Below, one piece after another: positions 11,501 to 22,552 of a DNA stretch of 64,000 nt. A model generated the notes under the pieces. The model was not told where the DNA came from and searched no databases. It saw only the letters and a list, made by a program, of their open reading frames with translations. The stretch is from Hydractinia symbiolongicarpus. Taxonomy: Eukaryota; Cnidaria; Hydrozoa; Anthoathecata; Hydractiniidae. The position numbers and the translations under genes were made by a program. The stretch's first letter is position 1; each line of letters opens with the position of its first letter. The DNA lies in NCBI RefSeq assembly GCF_029227915.1, contig NC_079884.1, forward strand, positions 27,902,001-27,966,000, read 5' to 3'.

Positions 11501-13424
11501 TCAAAAACTACATTTCATTGATTTTCTAACGGTGTCAATCCGTTTGAGTTACAACAGTTGCGTCACAAATTTGTACCAACATGTATTTAGTGATTTTTTT
11601 CCGATATTACTAAGTTGTATCGCTTTTAACAGTGAAACGATTGACTTTGGGACTTAATTGAACTGATTCTGGACTGTGACCTTACAAATGTTATAAATGA
11701 GCCAATTGGACTCCAAGGTATAACATTCTTCTTAATTTGACATGATTGCTGGAATTCAGCGATTACATTAGGCTCTGTGGTAGCGCTTTATTTAAAAATT
11801 TAGATAAATAAGACTTTTCTTACTGTGGGACCAATCCTAGCCGTTAGTTTGCGCTGAAGAAATACGGACAGTTTCAAAAACTGCATTTCAATAACTTTCT
11901 AACGGGGTCAATCCGTTTGAGTTACAACGGTTGCGTCACATATTCGTACCAACATGTATTTAGTGATATTCTTCCGATATTACTAAGTTGTATTGCTTTT
12001 AACAGTGAAACGATTGACTGTGGGAATTAATTGATCTGATTCTGGAATGTGACCTTATAAATGTGATAAATGAGCCAATTGGTCTCCAAGGAATAACATT
12101 CTTCTTAATTTGACATGATTGCTGGAATTCAGCGATTACATTAGGCTCTGTGGTAGCGCTTTATTTAAAAATTTAGATAAATAAGACTTTTCTTACTATG
12201 GGACCAATCCTGGCCGTTAGCAGGGGCTGAATAAATAGGATCAGTTCCAAAGACTACATTACATTGACTTTCTAGCGGCATAAATCCGTTTGAGTTACAA
12301 CGGTTGCGACACATATTCGTACCAACATGTATTTAGCGATAGTATTCGGATATTACTAGATTGCATCGCTTTTAACAGTGAAACGTTTGACTGTGGGACT
12401 TAATTGAACTGATTTTTGTCTTTGACGTTATAAATATGATAAATGAGCTAATTGGTATCCAAGGAATAACATTCTTCTTAATTTGACATGATTGCTGGAA
12501 CTCAGCGATTACACTGGGCGCTATGGTGGCTGTTTATTAAAAAATTCAGATAAATAAGTCATTTTTTACTGCGGGACCAATCCTAGCCGTTATTGCGCAT
12601 TGAAAAAATAGAGACTGTATCAAAAACTACATTTCATTGACATTCTAGCGGTATAAATCCGTTTGAGTTACAACGGTTGCGTCACATATTCGTACCAACA
12701 TGTATTTAGTGTTTTTTTTCCGATATTACTAAGTTGTATCGGTTTTAACAGTGAAACGATTGACTGTGGGACTTAATTGAACTGATTCTGGACTGTGACC
12801 TTATAAATGTGATAAATGAGCCAATTGGTCTCCAAGGAATAACATTCTTCTTAATTTGACATGATTGCTGGAAATCAGCCATTACATTAGCCTCTGTGGT
12901 AGTGTTTTATTTAAAAATTTAGATAAATAAGACTTTTCTTACTGTGGGACCAATCCTGGCCGTTAGCACGCGCTGAATAAATAGGATCAGTACCAAAAAC
13001 TACAATACATTGACTTTCTAGCGGCATTAATCCGTTTAAGTTACAACGATTGCGTCACGTATTCGTACCAACATGTATTTAGCGATAGTATTCGGATATT
13101 ACTAGGTTGCATCGCTTTTAACAGTGAAACGTTTGACTGTGGGACTTAATTGAACTGATTTTGGTCTTTGACCTTATAAATGTGATAAATGGGCCAGTTT
13201 GACTACAAGAACTAACATTCTTCTTAATTTGACATGATTGCTGGAACTCAGCGATTACACTGGGCGCTGTGGTAGTGCTTTATTTAAAAACTAAGATAAA
13301 TAAGTCATTTTTTACTGTGGGACCAATCCTAGCTGTTAGCTCGCACTGAAGAAATAGAGACAGTTTCAAAAACTACATTTCATTTACTTTCTAACTGTAT
13401 CTATCTGTTTGGGTTACAACGGTT
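8578..13424 (+). repeat. Irregular full-length monomers, no clear HOR
   Basis: Thirteen full-length units with anchors 8578, 8951, 9324, 9697, 10069, 10442, 10815, 11188, 11560, 11933, 12306, 12679 and 13052. Both classes occur with no fixed period. The unit at 9697 switches from class 2 to class 1, and the one at 10069 from class 1 to class 2. The pair 10442-11187 resembles the D-E pair of the pentamer. The unit at 8578 and the next one resemble 18700-19445. No gene or other element is present. Confidence 0.85.
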
Positions 13425-13724
13425 GCGTCACATATTCGTACCAACATGTACTTAGTGATTTTCTTCCGATATTACTAAGTTGTATTGCATTTAACAGTGA
13501 CTTGATTGACTGTGGGAATTAATAGAACGGATTCTGGACTGTGACCTTATAAATGTGATAAATGTGCCAATTGATCTCCAAGGAATAACATTCTTCTTAA
13601 TTTGGCATTATTGCCGGAATTCATCGATTACATTAGGCTCTGTGGTAGCGCTTTATTTAAAAATTTAGATAAATAAGTCTTTTCTTACTGTGGGACCAAT
13701 CCTGGCCGTTGAGTTACAACGGTT
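13425..13724 (+). repeat. Short class 1 monomer, 300 bp (73-bp deletion)
   Basis: CTGGCCGTT runs straight into GAGTTACAACGG, losing the linker from AGCACGCGCTG to AATCCGTTT. GTT is present at both ends of the lost piece, consistent with a microhomology-mediated deletion. The corresponding unit in the other duplication copy (5966-6338) is intact, so the loss happened after the duplication. It is the only copy of this deletion in the window. Confidence 0.92.
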
Positions 13725-13973
13725 GAGTCACATATTCGTACCAACATGTATTTAGCGATAGTATTCGGATATTACTAGGTTGCATCGCTTTTAACAGTGA
13801 AACGCTTGACTGTGGGACTTAATTGAACTGATTTTGGACTTTGACCTTATAAATGTGATAAATGAGCCAGTTTGACTACAAGAAATAACACGCGCTGAAT
13901 AAATAGGATCTGTTCCAAAGACTACATTTCATTGACTTTCTAGCGGCATAAATCCGTTTGAGTTACAACGGTT
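13725..13973 (+). repeat. Short class 2 monomer, 249 bp
   Basis: Duplicate of the short monomer at 6339, including the GAGTCAC anchor; the join is at about 13890. Confidence 0.92.
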
Positions 13974-14640
13974 GCGTCACATATTCGTACCAACATGTAT
14001 TTAGCGATAGTATTCGGATATTACTAGGTTGCATCGCTTTTAACTGTGAAACGTTTGACTGTGGGACTTAATTGAACTGATTGTGGAATTTGACATTATA
14101 AATGTGATAAATGAGCCAATTGGATTCCAAGGAACAACATTTTTCTTAAGTCGACATGATTGCTGGAATTCAGCGGGTACACTAGGCCGTGTGGTAGCGC
14201 TTTATTTAAAAATTCAGATAAACAAATCATTTTTTACTGTGGGACCAATCCTAGCCGCTAATTCGCGCTGAAGAAAGACAGACAGTTTCAAAAACTACAT
14301 TTCAATGACTTTCTAACGGGGTCAATCCGGTTGAGTTACAACGGTTGCGTCACATATTCGTACCAACATGTATTTAGTGATATTCTTCCAATATTACTAA
14401 GTTGTATTGCTTTTAACAGTGAAAAGATTGACTGTGGGATTTAATTGAACTGATTCTGGAATGTGACCTTATAAATGTGATAAATGAGCCAATTGGTCTC
14501 CAACGAATTACATTCTTCTTAATTTGACATGATTGCTGGAATTCAGGGATTATATTAGCCTCGGTGGTAGTGTTTTATTTAAAAATTTAGATAAATAAGT
14601 CTTTTCTTACAGTGGGACCATTCCTGGCCGTTAGCACGCG

Positions 14641-16630
14641 CTGAATAAATAGGAACAGTTACAAAGACTACATTTCATTGACTTTCTAGCGGTATAAGTC
14701 CGTTTGAGTTACAACGGTTGCGTCATATATTCGTACCAACATGTATTTAGCGATAGTATTCGGATATTACTAGGTTGCATCGATTTTAACAGTGAAACGT
14801 TTGACTGTGGGACTTAATTGAACTGATTTTGGACTTTGACCTTATAAATGTGATAAATGTGGCAGTTTGACTACAAGAAGTAACATTCTTCTTAATTTGA
14901 GATGATTGCTGGAACTCAGCGATTACACTGGGCGCTGTGGTAGCGCTTTATTAAAGAAATAAGATAAATAAGTCATTTTTTTCTGTGGGACAAATCCTAG
15001 CCGTAAGCTCGCGCTGAAGAAGTAGAGACAGTTTCAAAAACTACATTTCATTGACTTTTTAACGGTGTCAATCCGTTTGAGTTACAACTGTAGCGTCACA
15101 TATTCGTGCCAACATGTATTTAGTGATTTTCTTCCGATATTACTAAAATGTATTGCTTTTAACAGTGAAACGATTCACTATGGGAATTAATAGAACTAAT
15201 TCTGGACTGTGACCTTATAAATGTGATAAATGAGACAATTGGTGTCCAAAGAATAACATTCTTCTTAATTTGACATGATTGCTGGAATTAAGCGATTACA
15301 TTAGTCTCTGTGGTAGCGCTTTATTTCAAAATTTAGATAAATAAGTCTTTTCTTACTGTGGGACCAATCCTGGCCGTTAGAACACGCTGAATAAATAGGA
15401 ACAGTTCCAAAGACTACATTTCATTGACTTTCTAGCGGTATAAGTTCGTTTGAGTTACAACGGTTCTGTCACATATTCGTACCAACATGAATTTAGCGAC
15501 AGTATTCAGATATTACTAGGTTGCATCGCTTTTAACAGTGAAAGGCCTGACTCTGGGACTTAACTGAGCTGATTTTGGACTTTGATCTTGTAAATATGAT
15601 AAATGAGTCAGTTTGACTACAAGAAATAACATTCTTCTTAACTTGACATGATTGCTGGAACTCAGCGATTACACTGGGCACTGTGGTAGCGCTTTATTAA
15701 AAAATGAAGATAAACAAGTCATTTTTTACTGTGGGACCAATCCTAGCCGTTAGCTCGCGCTGAAGAAATAGAGACTGTTTCAAAAACTACATTTCATTTA
15801 CTTTCTAACGGTGTCAATCCGTTTGAGTTACAACGGTTGCGTCACATATTCGTACCAACATGTATTTAGTGATTTTCTTCCGATATTACTAAGTTGTATT
15901 GCTTTTAACAGTGAATTGATTGACTGTGGGAATTAATAGAACGGATTCTGGACTGTGACCTTATAAATGTTATAAATGAGCCAATTGATCTCCAAGGAAT
16001 AACATTCTTCTTAATTTGTCATTATTGCCGGAATTCATCGATTACATTAGGCTCTGTGGTAGCGCTTTATTTAAAAATTTAGATAAATAAGTCTTTTCTT
16101 ACTGTGGGACCAATCCTGGCCGTTAGCACGCGCTGAATAAATAGGAACAGTTCCAAAGACTACATTTCATTGACTTTCTAGCGGTATAAATCCGTTTGAG
16201 TTACAACGGTTGCGTCACATATTCGTACCAACATGTATTTAGCGATAGTATTCGGATATTACTAGGTTGCATCGCTTTTAACAGTGAAACGCTTGACTGT
16301 GGGACTTAATTGAACTGATTTTGGACTTTAACCTTATAAATGTGATAAATGAGCCAGTTTGACTACAAGAAATAACACGCGCTGAATAAATAGGATCTTT
16401 TCCAAAGACTACATTTCATTGACTTTCTAGCGGCATAAATCCGTTTGAGTTACAACGGTTGCGTCACATATTCGTACCAACATGTATTTAGCGATAGTAT
16501 TCGGATATTACTAGGTTGCATCGCTTTTAACAGTGAAACGCTTGACTGTGGGACTTAATTGAACTGATTTTGGACTTTGACCTTATAAATGTGATAAATG
16601 AGCCAGTTTGACTACAAGAAATAACACGCG
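14641..16630 (+). repeat. HOR of 1990 bp, copy 1 (4 full + 2 short units)
   Basis: Anchors 14720, 15093, 15466, 15839, 16212 and 16461: four full monomers and two 249-bp units, 4 x 373 + 2 x 249 = 1990. The same set repeats at +1990 (AAAGGCCTGA at 15541 and 17531). The period boundary is within CTGAATAAATAGGA, at 14641 and 16631, where GATCTKTTCC of the short lineage is replaced by ACAGTTACAAAG. Confidence 0.93.
16212..16460 (+). repeat. Short class 2 monomer, 249 bp
   Basis: Join at about 16378. The linker reads GGATCTTTTCC, and TTTAACC replaces TTTGACC. Confidence 0.92.
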
Positions 16631-16709
16631 CTGAATAAATAGGAACAGTTACAAAGACTACATTTCATTGACTTTCTAGCGGTATAAGTCCGTTTGAGTT
16701 ACAACGGTT
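16461..16709 (+). repeat. Short class 2 monomer, 249 bp
   Basis: Second of a pair; the join is at about 16626. Its linker is GGAACAGTTACAAAG, taken from the start of the 1990-bp HOR, so this unit contains the exchange point that created the second HOR copy. Confidence 0.92.
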
Positions 16710-18620
16710 GCGTCATATATTCGTACCAACATGTATTTAGCGATAGTATTCGGATATTACTAGGTTGCATCGATTTTAACAGTGAAACGTTTGACTGTGG
16801 GACTTAATTGAACTGATTTTGGACTTTGACCTTATAAATGTGATAAATGTGGCAGTTTGACTACAAGAAGTAACATTCTTCTTAATTTGAGATGATTGCT
16901 GGAACTCAGCGATTACACTGGGCGCTGTGGTAGCGCTTTATTAAAGAAATAAGATAAATAAGTCATTTTTTTCTGTGGGACAAATCCTAGCCGTAAGCTC
17001 GCGCTGAAGAAGTAGAGACAGTTTCAAAAACTACATTTCATTGACTTTTTAACGGTGTCAATCCGTTTGAGTTACAACTGTAGCGTCACATATTCGTGCC
17101 AACATGTATTTAGTGATTTTCTTCCGATATTACTAAAATGTATTGCTTTTAACAGTGAAACGATTCACTGTGGGAATTAATAGAACTAATTCTGGACTGT
17201 GACCTTATAAATGTGATAAATGAGACAATTGGTGTCCAAAGAATAACATTCTTCTTAATTTGACATGATTGCTGGAATTAAGCGATTACATTAGTCTCTG
17301 TGGTAGCGCTTTATTTCAAAATTTAGATAAATAAGTCTTTTCTTACTGTGGGACCAATCCTGGCCGTTAGAACACGCTGAATAAATAGGAACAGTTCCAA
17401 AGACTACATTTCATTGACTTTCTAGCGGTATAAGTTCGTTTGAGTTACAACGGTTCTGTCACATATTCGTACCAACATGAATTTAGCGACAGTATTCAGA
17501 TATTACTAGGTTGCATCGCTTTTAACAGTGAAAGGCCTGACTCTGGGACTTAACTGAGCTGATTTTGGACTTTGATCTTGTAAATATGATAAATGAGTCA
17601 GTTTGACTACAAGAAATAACATTCTTCTTAACTTGACATGATTGCTGGAACTCAGCGATTACACTGGGCACTGTGGTAGCGCTTTATTAAAAAATTAAGA
17701 TAAACAAGTCATTTTTTACTGTGGGACCAATCCTAGCCGTTAGCTCGCGCTGAAGAAATAGAGACTGTTTCAAAAACTACATTTCATTTACTTTCTAACG
17801 GTGTCAATCCGTTTGAGTTACAACGGTTGCGTCACATATTCGTACCAACATGTATTTAGTGATTTTCTTCCGATATTACTAAGTTGTATTGCTTTTAACA
17901 GTGAATTGATTGACTGTGGGAATTAATAGAACGGATTCTGGACTGTGACCTTATAAATGTTATAAATGAGCCAATTGATCTCCAAGGAATAACATTCTTC
18001 TTAATTTGTCATTATTGCCGGAATTCATCGATTACATTAGGCTCTGTGGTAGCGCTTTATTTAAAAATTTAGATAAATAAGTCTTTTCTTACTGTGGGAC
18101 CAATCCTGGCCGTTAGCACGCGCTGAATAAATAGGAACAGTTCCAAAGACTACATTTCATTGACTTTCTAGCGGTATAAATCCGTTTGAGTTACAACGGT
18201 TGCGTCACATATTCGTACCAACATGTATTTAGCGATAGTATTCGGATATTACTAGGTTGCATCGCTTTTAACAGTGAAACGCTTGACTGTGGGACTTAAT
18301 TGAACTGATTTTGGACTTTAACCTTATAAATGTGATAAATGAGCCAGTTTGACTACAAGAAATAACACGTGCTGAATAAATAGGATCTTTTCCAAAGACT
18401 ACATTTCATTGACTTTCTAGCGGCATAAATCCGTTTGAGTTACAACGGTTGCGTCACATATTCGTACCAACATGTATTTAGCGACAGTATTCGGATATTA
18501 CTAGGTTGCATCGCTTTTAACAGTGAAACGCTTGACTGTGGGACTTAATTGAACTGATTTTGGACTTTGACCTTATAAATGTGATAAATGAGCCAGTTTG
18601 ACTACAAGAAATAACACGCG
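16631..18620 (+). repeat. HOR of 1990 bp, copy 2
   Basis: Anchors 16710, 17083, 17456, 17829, 18202 and 18451, each exactly 1990 bp after copy 1. Nearly identical to copy 1. It carries two substitutions absent from copy 1 but shared with the next HOR: CGTGCTG (18368) for CGCGCTG, and GCGACAGTATTCGG (18481) for GCGATAGTATTCGG. Confidence 0.92.
18202..18450 (+). repeat. Short class 2 monomer, 249 bp
   Basis: Join at about 18368 with the private CGTGCTG variant. Confidence 0.92.
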
Positions 18621-18699
18621 CTGAATAAATAGGATCTGTTCCAAAGACTACATTTCATTGACTTTCTAGCGGCATAAATCCGTTTGAGTTACAACGGTT
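18451..18699 (+). repeat. Short class 2 monomer, 249 bp
   Basis: Second of a pair; join at about 18616. Carries the private GCGACAG variant. Confidence 0.92.
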
Positions 18700-21600
18700 G
18701 CGTCACATATTCGTACCAACATGTATTTAGCGATAGTATTCGGATATTACTAGGTTGCATCGCTTTTAACTGTGAAACGTTTGACTGTGGGACTTAATTG
18801 AACTGATTGTGGAATTTGACATTATAAATGTGATAAATGAGCCAATTTGACTACAAGAACTTACATTCTTCTTAATTTGACATGATTTCTTGAACTCAGC
18901 GATTACACTGGGCGCCGTGGAAGCGTTTTACTAAAAAAATAAGATAAATAAGTCATTTTTTACTGTGGGACCAATCCTAGCCGTTAGTTCGCGCTGACGA
19001 AATAGAGACAGTTTCAAAAACTACATTTCATTTATTTTCTAACGGTGTCAATCCGTTTGAGTTACAACGGTTGCGTCACATATTCGTACCAACATGTATT
19101 TAGTGATTTTTTTCCGATATTACTAAGTTGTATTGCTTTTAACAGTGAAACGATTGATTGTGGGAATTAATTGATCTGATTCTGGAATGTGACCTTACAA
19201 ATGTGATAAATGAGCCAATTGGACTCCAAGGTATAACATTCTTCTTAATTTGACATGATTGCTGGAATTCAGCGATTACATTAGGCTCTGTGGTAGCGCT
19301 TTATTTAAAAATTGAGATAATTAACACTTCTCTTACTGTAGGACAAATCCTGGCCGTTAGCACGCGCTGAATAAATAGGAACAGTTTCAAAGACTACAAT
19401 ACATTGACTTTCTAGCAGTATAAATCTGTTTGAGTTGTAACGGTTGCGTCACATATTCGTACCAACATGTATTTAGCGATAGTATTCGGATATTACTAGG
19501 TTGCATCACTTTTAACAGTGAAACGTTTGACTGTGGGACTTAATTGAACTGATTTTGGACTTTGACCTTATAAATGTGATAAATGAGCCAGTTTGACTAC
19601 AAGAACTAACATTCTTCTTAATTTGACATGATTGCTTGAACTCAGCGGTTACACTGGGCGCCGTAGTAGCGCTTTATTAAAAAATTAAGATAATCTAGTC
19701 ATTTTTTACTGTGGGACCAATCCAAGCCGTTAGCTCGCGCTGAAGAAGTAGAGACAGTTTCGAAAACTACCTTTCATTGACTTTCTAACGGTGTCAATCC
19801 GTTTGAGTTACAACTGTAGCGTCACATATTCGTGCCAACATGTATTTAGTGATTTTCTTCCGATATTACTAAAATGTATTGCTTTTAACAGTGAAACGAT
19901 TCACTGTGGGAATTAATAGAACTGATTCTGGACTGTGACCTTATTAATGTGATAAATGAGCCAATTGGACTCCAAGGAATAACATTCTTCTTAATTCGAC
20001 ATGATTGCTGGAATTCAGCGATTACATTAGGCTCTGTGGTAGCGCTTTATTTAAAAATTTAGATAAATAAGACTTTTCTTACTGTAGGACCAATCCTGGC
20101 CGTTAGCACTCGCTGAATAAATAGGATCAGTTCCAAAGACTAAATTTCATTGACTTTTTAGCGGCATAAACCCGTTTGAGTTACAACGGTTGCGTCACAT
20201 ATTCGTACCAACATGTATTTAGTGATTTTCTTCCGATATTACAAGTTGCATTGCTTTTAACAGTGAAACGAATGACTGTGGGATTTGATTGAAATGATTC
20301 TGGAATGTGACCTTATAAATGTGATAAATGATCCAATTGGACTCCAAGGAAAAACATTCTTCTTAATTTGATATGATTGCTGGAATTCAGCGATTACATT
20401 AGACTCTGTGGTAGCGCTTTATTTAAAAATTTAGATAAATAAATCATTTTTTACTGTAGGACCAATCCTAGCCGTTAGTTCGCGCTGAAGAAACACAGAC
20501 AGTTTCAAAGACTACATTTCATTGACTTTCTAGCAGTATAAATCTGTTTGAGTTGTAACGGTTGCGTCACACTTCGTACCAACATGTATTTAGCGATAGT
20601 ATTCGGATATTACTAGGTTGCATCACTTTTAACAGTGAAACGTTTGACTGTGGGACTTAATTGAACTGATTTTGGACTTTGACCTTATAAATGTGATAAA
20701 TGAGCCAGTTTGACTACAAGAAATAACATTCTTCTTAATTTGACATGATTGCTGAAACTCAGCAATTACACCGGGCGCTGCGGTAGCGCTTTATTAAAAA
20801 AATAAGATAAATAAGTCATTTTTTTCTGTGGGACCAATCCTAGCCGTTAGCTCGCGCTGAAGAAGTAGAGACAGTTTCGAAAACTACCTTTCATTGACTT
20901 TCTAAGGGTGTCAATCCGTTTGAGTTACAACTGTAGCGTCACATATTCGTGCCAACATGTATTTAGTGATTTTCTTCCGATATTACTAAAATGTATTGCT
21001 TTTAACAGTGAAACGATTCACTGTGGGAATTAATAGAACTGATTCTGTACTGTGACCTTATTAATGTGATAAATGAGCCAATTGGACTCCAAGGAATAAC
21101 ATTCTTCTTAATTCGACATGATTGCTGGCATTCAGCGATTACATTAGGCTCTGTGGTAGCGCTTAATTAAAAAATTTAGATAAATAAGACTTTTCTTACT
21201 GTAGGACCAATCCTGGCCGTTAGCACGCGCTGAATAAATAGGATCAGTTCCAAAGACTAAAATTCATTGAATTTCTAGCGGCATAAATCCGTTTGAGTTA
21301 CAACGGTTGCGTCACATATTCGTACCAACATGTACTTAGCGATAGTATTCGGATATTACTAGGTTGCATCACTTTTAACAGTGAAACGTTTGACTGTGGG
21401 ACTTAATTGTACTGATTTTGGACTTTGACCTTATAAATGTAATAAATGAGCCAGTTTGACTACAAGAACTAACATTTTTCTTAATTTGACATGATTGCTG
21501 GAACTCAGCGATTACACTGGGCGCCGTGGTAGCGCTTTATTAAAAAATTTAGATAAATAAGTCATTCTTTACTGTGGGACCAATCCTAGCCGCTAGTTCG

Positions 21601-22054
21601 CGCTGGAGAAATAGAGACAGTTTCAAAAACTACATTTTATTGATTTTCTAACGGTGTCAATCCGTTTGAGTTACAACGGTTGCGTCACTTATTCGTACCA
21701 ACATGTATTTAGTGATTTTGTTCCGATATTACTAAGTTGTATTGCTTTTAACAGTGAATTGATTGACTGTGGGAATTAATAGAACGGATTCTGGACTGTG
21801 ACCTTATAAATGTTATAAATGAGCCAATTGATCTCCAAGGAATAACATTCTTCTTAATTTGTCATTATTGCCGGAATTCATCGATTACATTAGGCTCTGT
21901 GGTAGCGCTTTATTTAAAAATTTAGATAAATAAGTCTTTTCTTACTGTGGGACCAATCCTGGCCGTTAGCACGCGCTGAATAAATAGGAACAGTTCCAAA
22001 GACTACATTTCATTGACTTTCTAGCGGTATAAATCCGTTTGAGTTACAACGGTT

Positions 22055-22303
22055 GCGTCACATATTCGTACCAACATGTATTTAGCGATAGTATTCGGAT
22101 ATTACTAGGTTGCATCGCTTTTAACAGTGAAACGCTTGACTGTGGGACTTAATTGAACTGATTTTGGACTTTAACCTTATAAATGTGATAAATGAGCCAG
22201 TTTGACTACAAGAAATAACACGTGCTGAATAAATAGGATCTTTTCCAAAGACTACATTTCATTGACTTTCTAGCGGCATAAATCCGTTTGAGTTACAACG
22301 GTT
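22055..22303 (+). repeat. Short class 2 monomer, 249 bp
   Basis: Copy of 18202-18450 including CGTGCTG; join at about 22221. Confidence 0.92.
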
Positions 22304-22552
22304 GCGTCACATATTCGTACCAACATGTATTTAGCGACAGTATTCGGATATTACTAGGTTGCATCGCTTTTAACAGTGAAACGCTTGACTGTGGGACTTA
22401 ATTGAACTGATTTTGGACTTTGACCTTATAAATGTGATAAATGAGCCAGTTTGACTACAAGAAATAACACGCGCTGAATAAATAGGATCTGTTCCAAAGA
22501 CTACATTTCATTGACTTTCTAGCGGCATAAATCCGTTTGAGTTACAACGGTT
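22304..22552 (+). repeat. Short class 2 monomer, 249 bp
   Basis: Copy of 18451-18699 including GCGACAG; join at about 22469. Last short monomer of this type in the window. Confidence 0.92.

Larger units (their letters stand above)
13181..15629 (+). repeat. Segmental duplication, copy 2 (~2.45 kb)
   Basis: Counterpart of 5722-8243. Anchors 13425, 13725, 13974, 14347, 14720, 15093 and 15466 correspond one to one with 5966, 6339, 6588, 6961, 7334, 7707 and 8080. It lacks 73 bp at about 13710 relative to copy 1, and differs otherwise by scattered substitutions. Its right part, from 14641, was then drawn into the 1990-bp HOR. Confidence 0.88.
17829..21681 (+). repeat. HOR of 3853 bp, copy 1 (9 full + 2 short units)
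   Basis: Anchors 17829, 18202, 18451, 18700, 19073, 19446, 19819, 20192, 20564, 20936 and 21309. Eleven units, 9 full plus 2 of 249 bp. The first three units also belong to copy 2 of the 1990-bp HOR, so the two HORs overlap. True identity with copy 2 begins somewhat after the anchor (about 17880), because copy 2 starts with CACTTATTCG and TTTTGTTCC while this one starts with CACATATTCG and TTTTCTTCC. Confidence 0.94.
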
